Source: Nocardia sp. BSTN01 | GTDB taxonomy: Bacteria; Actinomycetota; Actinomycetes; Mycobacteriales; Mycobacteriaceae | DNA length: 64,000 nucleotides | Assembly (NCBI RefSeq): GCF_015354405.1 | Contig: NZ_JADKYP010000031.1 | Coordinates: 19,176-83,175, forward strand | Reading direction: 5' to 3' | Shown here: positions 17,577 to 25,924 of the stretch, in pieces | Layout: each line of letters starts with the position of its first letter | Numbering within the stretch: position 1 is the stretch's first letter | Made by a program: the position numbers and the translations under genes | Notes under the pieces: model-generated | The model's database searches: none | What the model saw: only the letters and a program-made list of their open reading frames with translations | Told to the model about the DNA's origin: nothing

Positions 17577-19273
17577 GTGATGTCGACGATCGGCAACCGC
17601 AGCGCGGCGGGGGCGTCGGCGGGAACCACCGGCGCCGTGGGGGAGACCGGTGCCAGCCGCCGGTAGGGCGCGCCCAGCGGCGGACGCTGATCGGGCTCAC
17701 CCTTGTTGGGCCACAGCGCCAGCGCCCGTTCGGCCTGTGCGGTGATGGTCAGCGACGGGTTGACGCCGAGATTCGCCGAAATCGCCGAGCCGTCGACGAT
17801 ATGCAGGCCCGGATGGCCGTACATGCGCTGATAGGGGTCCACGACGCCGGTGTCCGGTGAATCGCCGATCACGCAGCCGCCGATGAAATGTCCGGTCATC
17901 GGGATGCCGAACAGGCTGGTGAAACCGGCGGTCGCGATGCCGTCGATCTTGTCGGCCACACGGTGGGCCACCTCGTGCCCGGCCGGAATGGACGTCGGAT
18001 TGGGTTGTCCCTCACCCTGTTTCGTGGTCATCCGGCGTCCGAACAGCCCGCGTTCGGTGTAGGTGGTGAGCGAATTGTCCACCGACTGCATCACCAGCAG
18101 GCCGATCATCCGCTCCGACCAGCGGCGCGGATTGTGCACCTTCGCCAGATCGCGGCGGCGCCGCCAGTTCTCGCGCAACCACAGCCGGGTGCGTGCGGTG
18201 CTGCCGTCCTCGTCGTACATCACGGTCGTCATCAGCGACAGCACATTGCTGCCCTTGCCGTAGCGCACCGGTTCGATATGGGTGTCGGCGTCGGGATGGA
18301 TCGAGGAGGTGATGGCCACGCCCTTGGTGAAGTCGGTATCGGCGCGCCGACTCCGAATCGACAGCAGCTCTTCGGAATTCGTGCGCGACAGATAGCCCAG
18401 CCGCGCGGAGATGTGCGGTAGCGAGCCGCGGTCGCGCAGCCGGTGCAGCAGCCGCTGGGTGCCGAGTGCGGCCGCGGCGAAGATCACCTGTTCGGCGGTG
18501 AAGCTGCGGCGTGCCTTGCGAACCCAGCGCCCGGTGCGGACGGTGTCGACGCGGTACCCGCCCGAGGGTAGCGGCACCACATCCACCACGGTGGTGTGCG
18601 GATGCACGGTGGCCCCGGCCTTCTCGGCGAGATACAGGTAGTTCTTCACCAGCGTGTTCTTGGCGTTGTGGCGGCATCCGGTCATACATTCGCCGCAATG
18701 GGTGCAGGTGCGCCGGGACGGGCCGACACCGCCGAAGTAGGGGTCGGCCACCTCCTGCCCGGCGCGAGTGCCGTTGCCGCCGAACAGGACTCCCACCGGC
18801 GTGTGCCGGAACGACGCTCCGACTCCCAGTTCCTCGGCGACCTCGCGCAGCACCCGGTCCGAGGCCGTGGTCGCCGGATTCGTGGTGACGCCGAGCATTC
18901 GTTTGGCCTGGTCGTAGTGCGGCGCCAGTTCGGCGTCCCAGTCGGTGATGTGGGCCCACTGCGGGTCGGCGAAGAATTTCGCGGGCGGTTCGTACAGGGT
19001 GTTCGCGTAGACGAGGGAGCCGCCGCCGACACCGGCGCCGCTCATGATGAAAGTGTCCTTCAACAGGGTCAGGCGCTGGATGCCGAAACATCCCAGGCGC
19101 GGCGCCCACAGGAATTGCCGCGCGCGCCAGGAGTTCTTCGCGAACTCGTCGTCGGCGAAGCGGCGGCCGGCCTCGAGGACGCCGACCCGGTAGCCCTTCT
19201 CGGTCAGGCGCAGCGCGCTCACGCTGCCGCCGAATCCCGACCCGATGACTACCACGTCGTAGTCGAACCCCAT
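17573..19273 (-). CDS. GMC-family FAD oxidoreductase, cholesterol-oxidase-like
   Basis: 566 residues. The FAD-binding motif GSGFGGSVSA lies at about 11-20. GAGVGGGSLVYANTLYEP sits near 85, and the C-terminal GMC motif contains GHFIGGCVIG and VNPSLTITAQAERA. The cysteine-rich TCTHCGECMTGCRHNAKNT near 190 is typical of the ChoD-type subgroup in mycobacteria. It should oxidise a hydroxyl of a sterol or other hydrophobic alcohol; true cholesterol oxidase activity is doubtful in this subgroup. ATG 19273 has AGGAAAGGG upstream. The AraC gene upstream reads the same way and may control it. Stops of this gene and GH15 share the palindrome CTAG. Confidence 0.85.
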   Translation of the reverse strand: MGFDYDVVVIGSGFGGSVSALRLTEKGYRVGVLEAGRRFADDEFAKNSWRARQFLWAPRLGCFGIQRLTLLKDTFIMSGAGVGGGSLVYANTLYEPPAKFFADPQWAHITDWDAELAPHYDQAKRMLGVTTNPATTASDRVLREVAEELGVGASFRHTPVGVLFGGNGTRAGQEVADPYFGGVGPSRRTCTHCGECMTGCRHNAKNTLVKNYLYLAEKAGATVHPHTTVVDVVPLPSGGYRVDTVRTGRWVRKARRSFTAEQVIFAAAALGTQRLLHRLRDRGSLPHISARLGYLSRTNSEELLSIRSRRADTDFTKGVAITSSIHPDADTHIEPVRYGKGSNVLSLMTTVMYDEDGSTARTRLWLRENWRRRRDLAKVHNPRRWSERMIGLLVMQSVDNSLTTYTERGLFGRRMTTKQGEGQPNPTSIPAGHEVAHRVADKIDGIATAGFTSLFGIPMTGHFIGGCVIGDSPDTGVVDPYQRMYGHPGLHIVDGSAISANLGVNPSLTITAQAERALALWPNKGEPDQRPPLGAPYRRLAPVSPTAPVVPADAPAALRLPIVDIT

Positions 19274-19358
19274 CGCCGCGCCCTTTCCTGTTACCGATCG
19301 TCCACTCGTACCGTATGGGCAGATCAGGGGGCGGACGCAGAGATCGGCGGCCAGATAA

Positions 19359-20414
19359 TCAATAGTTCCGGTCACGCCGGTAGGCGGCCGGTGTGGTTCC
19401 GGTCCAGCGCTTGAAGGCGTGGATGAACGGTGTCGCCTCCGCGTAGCCGAGCCGGATGGCGATGTCGTCGATGGTCAGCGGCGTCCCCGAGAGCATCTCC
19501 TGGGCGAGCGCCCGGCGCACCTCGTCGAGCAGCGCCCGATAACTGGTCCCGGCCTCGGTGAGGCGGCGGCGCAGCGTCCGCACGCTCATGTTGAGCTCCC
19601 GGGCCACGGCCTCGATCGGCGGCGGGGTGGTGATACCGGTCGCCCCGCTGCCGGGCAGCAGTCGTTCCCGGACCTCGGCCGCGATCCCGGTGCGCGCGCT
19701 GCGGCGTTGCACCAGATCCCGGCACTGGGCGATACAGACCGCCCAGGTCTGCTGATTCGCCTGCGGCAGCGGCTGGGCCAGGATTTCCGGTGCGACGGTG
19801 AACATGGTGTGCGCGCGCCCGAAGCGCGGCCGCGCACCGAGCACGTCCTCGAGCCGATCGGCGTACGGCGGTTCGTCGTAACCGAATTCCATCCGGGCGA
19901 AGGAGAAGTCGTGGCCGAGCAGATCGGCCATCACCCGATGCATGGCGACGATGTCGCGTTCCACCAGGAAGGTCTGCACATCCGGCGGGATGAGCTCGTG
20001 ATGAATCCAGGCGATCACATCGTCGCGCCGGTACTCGACGATCGGTGTACAGAAGGCGAATCCGAGCCGGTAGTACCGCATCGCCAGCGAAATCGCTTCA
20101 CGCAGAGTGGGACTGGTGACGCAGGCGAAGCCGAAGATGCCGAAGGTGCTCAGCCGGTACCGCCGCCCGACCTCGACGCCGAGTGCGGGTATCTCGCCGA
20201 GTTCGGCGACCAGATTGCGCACCACCGCCAATTCGGCCTCGGCCGGGATCTGTGCTCCGGGATCGGTGAGCGCGGCCGGTCCGATACCGGATCCGGTGAG
20301 CAGCCGCGCCCGGTCCACCCCGTGTTCGGCGGCGAATTCGATCATCACCGCGACGCTGGCGATCCCGCGGGGGAAGTTCCAGGTGCGGACCTCGGGCGCC
20401 TCGACGGTGTGCAT
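19359..20414 (-). CDS. AraC-family transcriptional regulator
   Basis: 351 residues. An N-terminal arabinose-binding-like regulatory domain (about 20-210, with GFACVTSPTLREAISLAMRY) precedes a C-terminal AraC DNA-binding domain. The latter contains VARELNMSVRTLRRRLTEAG near 275 and IAIRLGYAEATPFIHAFKRW near 320. This architecture is common beside lipid and sterol metabolism genes in mycolic-acid bacteria. It lies 85 bases upstream of the GMC oxidase gene on the same strand, so that gene is its likely target. The ligand is unknown. Confidence 0.85.
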   Translation of the reverse strand: MHTVEAPEVRTWNFPRGIASVAVMIEFAAEHGVDRARLLTGSGIGPAALTDPGAQIPAEAELAVVRNLVAELGEIPALGVEVGRRYRLSTFGIFGFACVTSPTLREAISLAMRYYRLGFAFCTPIVEYRRDDVIAWIHHELIPPDVQTFLVERDIVAMHRVMADLLGHDFSFARMEFGYDEPPYADRLEDVLGARPRFGRAHTMFTVAPEILAQPLPQANQQTWAVCIAQCRDLVQRRSARTGIAAEVRERLLPGSGATGITTPPPIEAVARELNMSVRTLRRRLTEAGTSYRALLDEVRRALAQEMLSGTPLTIDDIAIRLGYAEATPFIHAFKRWTGTTPAAYRRDRNY

Positions 20415-20476
20415 GGCACCATTATGGCCGAAACTATTGATCTCTCGGGACGATCCGCCCGGGATAGGGTTGTCGG

Positions 20477-21001
20477 ATGGAGCAGGCGCAGTCCGCCGGC
20501 GGCCGGGAAGACCGCGATCGGGAATGGGACCGCGAGGTCCGTGGTGAGACGGAAACCGAACAGCTGGACCGCAATCTGACCAGCTTGATTCAGGAATTGC
20601 GAGTGGTGCAGACGGGCGTGCAGCTGCTGACCGGCTTCCTGTTGACGCTGCCGTTCCAGGCCAGGTTCACCACGGTGTCCACCCCGATGCGCGGGCTGTA
20701 TCTGGCGGTCGTGACCGCCTCGATCGCGGCGACGGTCTTCCTGATCGCGCCGGTCGCCGCCCACCGCATCCTGTTCCGCCAGCATCGCCTCGGCAGCGTG
20801 GTGCGCACCGCCCACACGTTCGCGCTGGTCGGGCTGGCGCTGCTCGGCATCGCGCTCACCGGAGTCGCCGTGCTGATCTTCGACACGGTGGCCGGTGCGG
20901 TCGCCGCCACCGTCATCGGTGTGTGTTTCGCGGTGCTGTTTCTCCTGACCTGGTTCGCCCATCCGTGGCGGGAGCGCCGGCGCGGCAGCGAGACGCGGTG
21001 A
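20477..21001 (+). CDS. DUF6328-type membrane protein
   Basis: 174 residues. A charged N-terminus is followed by LQTGVQLLTGFLL-like sequence (RVVQTGVQLLTGFLLTLPFQ) and about four hydrophobic helices: near 50-65, 75-95, 110-130 and 135-150. This is the arrangement of DUF6328 proteins, common in actinobacteria and of unknown function. It is divergent from the AraC gene, with only 62 bases between the starts. It runs toward csbD, which has its own promoter. Confidence 0.7.
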   Translation: MEQAQSAGGREDRDREWDREVRGETETEQLDRNLTSLIQELRVVQTGVQLLTGFLLTLPFQARFTTVSTPMRGLYLAVVTASIAATVFLIAPVAAHRILFRQHRLGSVVRTAHTFALVGLALLGIALTGVAVLIFDTVAGAVAATVIGVCFAVLFLLTWFAHPWRERRRGSETR

Positions 21002-21038
21002 GGACGCCCACAGCGGCCCGAAATAGCGGTCGGAGGGC

Positions 21039-21063
21039 GTTTCGTGCCGGGGTCGCCGGGTAT
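21039..21063 (+). promoter_or_regulatory. SigF-type promoter of csbD
   Basis: GTTT (21039-21042), 15 bases, GGGTAT (21058-21063) is an exact match to the GTTT-N15-GGGTAT pattern of actinobacterial SigF/SigB promoters. Transcription should start near 21070. This rules out translation starts upstream of that point for csbD. Confidence 0.7.
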
Positions 21064-21106
21064 CGCGCCCGATGTCAGTGATTTCGACGCGTTGGAGGTG
21101 AATCCC

Positions 21107-21361
21107 TTGTCGGAGCACGAGAAGGGCGGAGGCCGCGAAGGCCTCGAAGGCGTCGTGGAAGGCGCGAAGGGTAAGGCCAAGGAAGCCGCCGGCCAGGTAT
21201 TCGGAAAGGACGACCTGCGCGAGGAGGGCAAGGCCCAGCAGAGCCGCGCCGAATCGCAGCGCGAGGCCGCCCAGAAGGAGGCCGAGGCCGAGAAGCATCG
21301 TGCGGAAGCCGGTGTGGAGGAGAAGCGGCAGCAGGCCTACCAAGGCAACGGCGGCTCCTGA
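21107..21361 (+). CDS. CsbD family stress protein
   Basis: 84 residues, highly charged and helical, with the CsbD signature GAKGKAKEAAGQVFGKDDLR and then a lysine/glutamate/glutamine-rich tail. CsbD proteins are general-stress proteins of unknown biochemical role; the Bacillus gene is under SigB. TTG 21107 is chosen because GGAGG (21094-21098) is eight bases upstream and the mapped-by-pattern SigF promoter lies before it. An upstream GTG at 21044 falls inside that promoter. A strong terminator follows. Confidence 0.85.
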   Translation: MSEHEKGGGREGLEGVVEGAKGKAKEAAGQVFGKDDLREEGKAQQSRAESQREAAQKEAEAEKHRAEAGVEEKRQQAYQGNGGS

Positions 21362-21384
21362 CGGTGAGGTGAGCCAACCAAACC

Positions 21385-21421
21385 GAAAGGGTGCCCGGCC
21401 GTAGCGACCGGGCACCCTTTC
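21385..21421 (+). terminator. Rho-independent terminator after csbD
   Basis: GAAAGGGTGCCCGG pairs perfectly with CCGGGCACCCTTTC around a nine-base loop, giving a 14-base-pair stem ending in a short T run. Confidence 0.85.
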
Positions 21422-21480
21422 TTCGTTCGAACATCGTGCGCGAGAATCGGATTCGTACCGGGAATTCGTGATCCTCGGTA

Positions 21481-21804
21481 TTACCGGCCGAGCGCGCTGG
21501 CGAGTTGTTTCTTCGTCATCTTCGAGCGGCCCTTGATATTGCGTTGGCGCGCTTCGTTGTAGAGCTGATCACGGGTCGGCCCCTGCGAACCCTTTCCGGA
21601 ACGCTGGCCCCCGCGGCGCTGCGGAGACGTATCGTTGGTGGAACTGCGGCTCGCGGTGCGGGTTTTGCCCGCCTGTGCGCGATTCTTGTTGACCGTGCGT
21701 GCGCCGATTTCCTCTGCGCGGCCCTTACTCGCACCCCGTTTCCGAGCCGAGGACTTCACATGTTCGTATTGGCGTTCTTCTTTGGCAGACCATTCCTTGG
21801 GCAT
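21481..21804 (-). CDS. Basic protein with Rho-N/SAP-like C-terminus (DUF3008-like)
   Basis: 107 residues and strongly basic. The N-terminus MPKEWSAKEERQYEHVKSS and the following ARKRGASKGRAEEIGARTVN are typical of small proteins annotated as plasmid-stabilisation or DUF3008. The C-terminus, TRDQLYNEARQRNIKGRSKM followed by TKKQLASALGR, has the two-helix pattern of Rho N-terminal-like nucleic-acid-binding domains. It starts 39 bases after the sigma-factor stop on the same strand, so it probably shares its transcript. A DNA- or RNA-binding stress role is inferred. Confidence 0.7.
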   Translation of the reverse strand: MPKEWSAKEERQYEHVKSSARKRGASKGRAEEIGARTVNKNRAQAGKTRTASRSSTNDTSPQRRGGQRSGKGSQGPTRDQLYNEARQRNIKGRSKMTKKQLASALGR

Positions 21805-21843
21805 GACTACACCTTTCGGTCGTGTGGATGGACGGTTCGATCC

Positions 21844-22656
21844 CTAGGTCGGCTGCGGCTCGCAGAGTGCCTGCTGCCGAAGACTTTTCAGCGTGCGCGA
21901 CAGAATGCGGGAGACGTGCATCTGAGAGATCTGCAGTTTCTCGGCGATCTGGTTCTGCGTCTTGGATTCGAAGAAGCGCATGATCAGAATTCTGCGTTCC
22001 CGGGTGGGCAGCGCGTCGATGAGCGGGCGCACCGCCATCGCGTCCTCGGTCAGCTGGTAGCACTGTTCCTCGGCGCCGAGTTTGTCCATGATCGCGCCGT
22101 CGTCGGCGTCGACGACGGCGTCGATGGAATTCGGCTGGTAGGCGTTGCCGGCGATCATGGCCTGCACCACCTGTGGACCGTCGACGTCGAGGGCTTCGGA
22201 CAGCTCGCGGGCCGTGGGCATGCGCCCGAGTTCGTGAGCCAGATGTTCGGTCGTCGGACCGATGCGCAGCCATAATTCCTTGACGGCGCGCGGGACCCGG
22301 GTCGACCAGGTGTAATCACGGAAGTGACGGCGAACCTCGCCCATCACGGTCGGCACGGCGAAGGAGAGAAAAGAATTTCCTCGTGCCGGATCGAATCGAT
22401 CGACGGCCAGGACGAGACCGAGCCTCGCCACCTGGTGCAGATCGTCGAACGTCTCGCCGCGGCCGGAGAATTTCCGGGCGATATGCTCGGCCAGCGGCAG
22501 GCAGAGTTCGATGATTTCCGCTCGGACCGACTCCCGATGCGGATCGGCATGATCCAGAGCGGCCAGTTTCTCGAACCAGGGTTCGATGTTGTCATAACTG
22601 TTGGCACCGTGGCGTGCGGCGGTTTCGGCACGCCGGGCGATCGGTTCATGTGTCAT
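21844..22656 (-). CDS. sigF: SigF/SigB-type RNA polymerase sigma factor
   Basis: 270 residues with sigma regions 2, 3 and 4. Region 2 has FDDLHQVARLGLVLAVDRFD and FLSFAVPTVMGEVRRHFRD. Region 3 has RMPTARELSEALDV. Region 4 has LPTRERRILIMRFFESKTQN and QISQMHVSRILSRTLKSLR. The lack of regions 1.1 and 1.2 places it in group 3 with SigF/SigB stress factors. ATG 22656 has GAGG upstream and lies just downstream of a SigF-like promoter; the longer frame would start before that promoter. No anti-sigma (RsbW-type) gene is adjacent, so its control must be elsewhere. Several SigF paralogues per genome are usual in Nocardia. Confidence 0.88.
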   Translation of the reverse strand: MTHEPIARRAETAARHGANSYDNIEPWFEKLAALDHADPHRESVRAEIIELCLPLAEHIARKFSGRGETFDDLHQVARLGLVLAVDRFDPARGNSFLSFAVPTVMGEVRRHFRDYTWSTRVPRAVKELWLRIGPTTEHLAHELGRMPTARELSEALDVDGPQVVQAMIAGNAYQPNSIDAVVDADDGAIMDKLGAEEQCYQLTEDAMAVRPLIDALPTRERRILIMRFFESKTQNQIAEKLQISQMHVSRILSRTLKSLRQQALCEPQPT

Positions 22657-22695
22657 TCGAGATACCTCGCTTCCAACTGATCCGACCCAGACTGG

Positions 22696-22720
22696 GTACC
22701 CGTTGGTGCGGCTCTCAAAA
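22696..22720 (-). promoter_or_regulatory. SigF-like autoregulatory promoter
   Basis: On the minus strand TTTT (22720-22717), 15 bases, GGGTAC (22701-22696) matches the SigF pattern with one change in each element. The expected start lies about 33 bases upstream of the sigma-factor ATG, suggesting autoregulation. Confidence 0.5.
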
Positions 22721-22821
22721 GACGTCGAAGGGCGTACGCCGGAATATTTGCCGATTTCCGGGCGGTGACCAGGACGTACGCCGTTTCTGATAATATCCGG
22801 CACCGGCCGGAATTTGTGTTT

Positions 22822-23655
22822 TCAGCCTTCCGGCGTGTTACCGACCCGCCGGTCGTAGTCCGCGCGGGCGGCTCGATCGACCTCATCGGTGAATATTCGG
22901 TGCACGCCCATGCGGCGGGCGGTGAATTCGCCGAACGCGCGCGGGGTGAGTTTGTTGAACGCCATCGCCACCCCGGCCAGCCTGGTCACGGTGACCCGGC
23001 GCCGCGGTCGCGCGATCAGCCGCGTCACCGCCCGGGCGACATCCTCGGGTTCGGCCAGCAGACCCATCGGCGCCTTGGTACCCACGATCAATTCGGTGCG
23101 GGTGAATGTCGGCAGCACCGCCGAGAAGTGGACTCCGCTGCCGCGGCATTCCAGCCGCATGGCCTCGGTGAAGCCGAGGACGGCCTGTTTACTCGCACAG
23201 TAGGTCGCCATGCCGGGGGTGGGATTCTCCCCGGCCAGCGACGCGATATTCACGATGTGGCCGTGCCCGCGCGAAAGCATCTGTGGCAGTGCGGCTTTGG
23301 TGCCGTTCATGACACCGAGGACGTTGACCTCGAGGATGCGGCGGGTGATGGTGTCGGATTCGTCGGTGAAGCGGCCGACGGGCATGATGCCGGCGTTGTT
23401 GATCAGGACGTCGACGGGGCCGGCCTCGGTCTCGACCGCCGCGAGGAAGTCCGCGAACGAGTCCGGGTCGGTCACGTCGAGCGCCAAGGCGGCCGCGGCG
23501 CCGAGCCGCGATCCGGCCTCGGCGACGGCGTCCGCATCGATATCGCCGAGCGCCACTCGCGCACCGGCGTCGCGCAGGTGTTCGGCGATCGAACAGCCGA
23601 TCCCCCGCGCGCCGCCGGTGACGGCGACCACCGTCCCCGGCAGTCTGGTGCTCAC
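22822..23655 (-). CDS. Short-chain dehydrogenase/reductase next to cyp51
   Basis: 277 residues. The Rossmann motif TGGARGIG lies at about 14-21, NNAG at about 87, and catalytic YCASK near 155 with a serine in IVNIASLAGE. The GTG start overlaps the P450 stop as GTGA, so the two are translationally coupled. A similar SDR sits beside cyp51 in mycobacteria. It could act on the sterol or on another hydrophobic alcohol or ketone. Unlike the mycobacterial locus, no ferredoxin gene is found here. Confidence 0.85.
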   Translation of the reverse strand: MSTRLPGTVVAVTGGARGIGCSIAEHLRDAGARVALGDIDADAVAEAGSRLGAAAALALDVTDPDSFADFLAAVETEAGPVDVLINNAGIMPVGRFTDESDTITRRILEVNVLGVMNGTKAALPQMLSRGHGHIVNIASLAGENPTPGMATYCASKQAVLGFTEAMRLECRGSGVHFSAVLPTFTRTELIVGTKAPMGLLAEPEDVARAVTRLIARPRRRVTVTRLAGVAMAFNKLTPRAFGEFTARRMGVHRIFTDEVDRAARADYDRRVGNTPEG

Positions 23656-25001
23656 CCGCGCCGCCGGTACCGGACGGTGCACGGCTGCTGCAACTGCACC
23701 ACCATCTTGGAGTGGTCGTTGCGGTAGCTGTCGGAGGGCTGCGCCATCTCGAATTCCCAGTCCCGCAACAAAATCGAGAAGATCGCCTTCAACTGCATGA
23801 GGGCGAACGCCTGGCCGACGCAGCGATGCCGTCCGGCGCCGAACGGGATCCAGGTCCAGCGGTTCACCAGATCCGCCTGATTGGGGTCGACATAGCGGCC
23901 GGGATCGAAGCGGTCGGGCTCGGGGAAGTCCTCCGCGATCCGGTTGGAGACCGCCGGTGTGGTCGCGACCAGATCGCCCGGTGCGATGCTGTGCCCGCAC
24001 ACCTCGAATTCGCCGCGCGCGACGCGCATCAAGATGATCAGCGGCGGATGCAGCCGCAGCGTCTCCTTCAATGTCGCCTCGAGCTGCGGAATCTGGCGCA
24101 GCGCATGGAAACTCACGTCCTGGCCGTCGGCGTAGAGCTCGTCGAGTTCGCCGACGACGCGGGCCAGCACCTCGGGATTGCGCAGCAGTTCGATGGTCGT
24201 CCAGGCCGCGGTACCGGAGGTAGTGTGGTGGCCGGCGAACATCATCGAGATGAAGATGCCGGTGATCTCGCTGGCGGAGAATCGCAACTCGCCCTGTTCG
24301 TCGCGGATCGAGACCAGCACGTCGAGCATGTCGCGATCCTCCTTGCCCTGCGGCGGATTCGCGATGCGGCCGTTCATGATCTCCTGGACCAGTTCCACCA
24401 GCTTCGCGCGGGCCTCGTCGCGGCGGCGGAAGCTCTCGATCGGCGCGTAGGGGTCGACGTAGCACAGCGCGTCGGTGCCGCGTTCGAGTTCGTGGTACAG
24501 GTGCGCGAACCGCTCGTCGAGTTCCTCGCGGAACTTCTTGCCGATCAGGCAGGCCGAGGAGGTGTAGATGGTCAGCTCGGCGAAGAACTCGAGCAGGTCG
24601 ATTTCGCCCTCGTCGCCCCAGCCCTCGAGGATGCGGTGCACCTCGTGCGCGATGGTTTCGGCGTGCCCGCGCATGAAGTCGCCGCGCAGGGCCTGGTTGT
24701 GCAGCATTTCCTTGCGGCGCTCGGGGCTGGCGTCGAAGACCACGCCGTCACCGAAGATCGGCTTCATGAACGGGTAGGCGGCACCCTGGTCGAGATCTTC
24801 GTCGGCCGCGCGGAAGAAGAATTCGTTCGCCTCGGCGCCCGAGAGCAGGATGACGTCCTTGTCGGCCAGCCGGAACGAGCCCACATCGCCGCACTCGGAC
24901 CGCACCCGCCGCATCAGCGCGATGGGATCGGTGCGGAACTCTTCGAGGTGGCCGTGCTCGTGTTCGCCCCCGGAGACCTGCCGCGGCTTGACCAACGTCA
25001 T
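23652..25001 (-). CDS. cyp51: Cytochrome P450 CYP51, sterol 14-alpha-demethylase
   Basis: 449 residues, almost the length of Mycobacterium tuberculosis CYP51. Diagnostic stretches are GEHEHGHLEEFRTDPI, VVFDASPERRKEMLHNQALR, the I-helix MMFAGHHTTSGTA, the ExxR motif KETLRLHPP and the haem loop FGAGRHRCVGQAF with the cysteine ligand near 395. Several long segments read nearly the same as the mycobacterial protein. It removes the 14-alpha methyl group of sterols using electrons from a ferredoxin that must be encoded elsewhere. ATG 25001 has AGGA seven bases upstream. Followed by a coupled SDR and preceded by a TetR gene on the same strand. Confidence 0.92.
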   Translation of the reverse strand: MTLVKPRQVSGGEHEHGHLEEFRTDPIALMRRVRSECGDVGSFRLADKDVILLSGAEANEFFFRAADEDLDQGAAYPFMKPIFGDGVVFDASPERRKEMLHNQALRGDFMRGHAETIAHEVHRILEGWGDEGEIDLLEFFAELTIYTSSACLIGKKFREELDERFAHLYHELERGTDALCYVDPYAPIESFRRRDEARAKLVELVQEIMNGRIANPPQGKEDRDMLDVLVSIRDEQGELRFSASEITGIFISMMFAGHHTTSGTAAWTTIELLRNPEVLARVVGELDELYADGQDVSFHALRQIPQLEATLKETLRLHPPLIILMRVARGEFEVCGHSIAPGDLVATTPAVSNRIAEDFPEPDRFDPGRYVDPNQADLVNRWTWIPFGAGRHRCVGQAFALMQLKAIFSILLRDWEFEMAQPSDSYRNDHSKMVVQLQQPCTVRYRRRG

Positions 25002-25142
25002 GAGAAATCCTTCCGCATTCCCGGATCCATCCGTGATGGACACGTGTCTGGACGGTACTACGGAAGGGTGGGCGAGGCAAGGTCCGGCACTGTTTCGGGC
25101 AGTGCCGGACCGATGTGCGGGACGGGATTCGGGTGCTGGTGC

Positions 25143-25805
25143 TCAGCGCAGGACCGGCGCCGAGCGCACGGTGCTGAGCTGCCGGATGATCGCGGCGGCG
25201 TGGTTGTCGAACCGCTCCCGGTCGATGGTGATATCGCCGATCAGATACGGGCGGTAGCAATAGGCGAGCGCGCCGAAGATGGCCATCGCGTTGAGCGTCG
25301 CGTCGGTTTCGTCGGGTGCCGGGGTGTCGGTGTCGTCGGCGGCGATCACCGACGCGATCGGCCCGGTGATCACCGCGACCAGTTCGCTGCCGCGCCGGGT
25401 CAGCGCCGGGGTGGCGATCGATTCGACGAACAGGATGCGCCCGCGCCGGGGGTCCTCGGTGAGAAAATCGGTGAACGCGCGCACCACGTGACCGAACAGC
25501 AGATCCCGGTCCTCGGGGGCGTCGGCCAGTGCGGCGAGCAGCCGATCCCGGCACTGTTCGACGGTGTTCTCGAGGACGGTGGTCGTCAAATCGTCGAGAT
25601 TGGCGAAACTCTCGTAGAAATAACGTTCGGTGAGCCCGGCCTGTCGGCATACTCCGCGCATCGAGGTCTCGGCCGCGCCGACGCCGGCCATGAGCTCGTA
25701 ACCGGCCTGCAGTAGCCGTTCACGACGTGCGGCGATGCGATCGGCCGGTTCGCGCCCACGCCAGGGGCGGCTGCCCGTTTTCGGAGTGTGCGGCGAATCG
25801 GCCAT
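25143..25805 (-). CDS. TetR-family regulator
   Basis: 220 residues. The N-terminal DNA-binding domain includes MRGVCRQAGLTERYFYESFA at about 50-70; the rest is a helical ligand-binding domain. It is divergent from the PF10118/monooxygenase operon at 25925 and lies upstream of cyp51 in the same direction. A three-half-site operator sits in the intergenic region, so it probably represses the divergent operon and itself. The inducer is likely a hydrophobic substrate of these oxygenases, by inference. Confidence 0.85.
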   Translation of the reverse strand: MADSPHTPKTGSRPWRGREPADRIAARRERLLQAGYELMAGVGAAETSMRGVCRQAGLTERYFYESFANLDDLTTTVLENTVEQCRDRLLAALADAPEDRDLLFGHVVRAFTDFLTEDPRRGRILFVESIATPALTRRGSELVAVITGPIASVIAADDTDTPAPDETDATLNAMAIFGALAYCYRPYLIGDITIDRERFDNHAAAIIRQLSTVRSAPVLR

Positions 25806-25843
25806 GGCCGTGATGCTACCGGGGGCCGCCGACGGGGCGATGA

Positions 25844-25881
25844 GTTGACATCGAGTGCTGTTGACATCCATTGATGTCAAC
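25844..25881. promoter_or_regulatory. TetR operator with three GTTGACATC half-sites
   Basis: GTTGACATC (25860-25868) and GATGTCAAC (25873-25881) form a perfect 9-base inverted repeat with a four-base spacer. A third direct copy, GTTGACATC, lies at 25844-25852. The site is between the divergent TetR gene and the operon starting at 25925. The TTGACA embedded in each half-site could also act as a -35 element. Confidence 0.7.
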
Positions 25882-25924
25882 ATTACGGTCGGAGCATCGC
25901 TTCGACCACCCGCAAGGACGCGCC

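Noticed and set aside
23656-24465. Long in-frame extension of the cyp51-linked SDR gene
   Set aside because: It lies in another frame of cyp51 itself; the GTG overlapping the cyp51 stop is the natural start.
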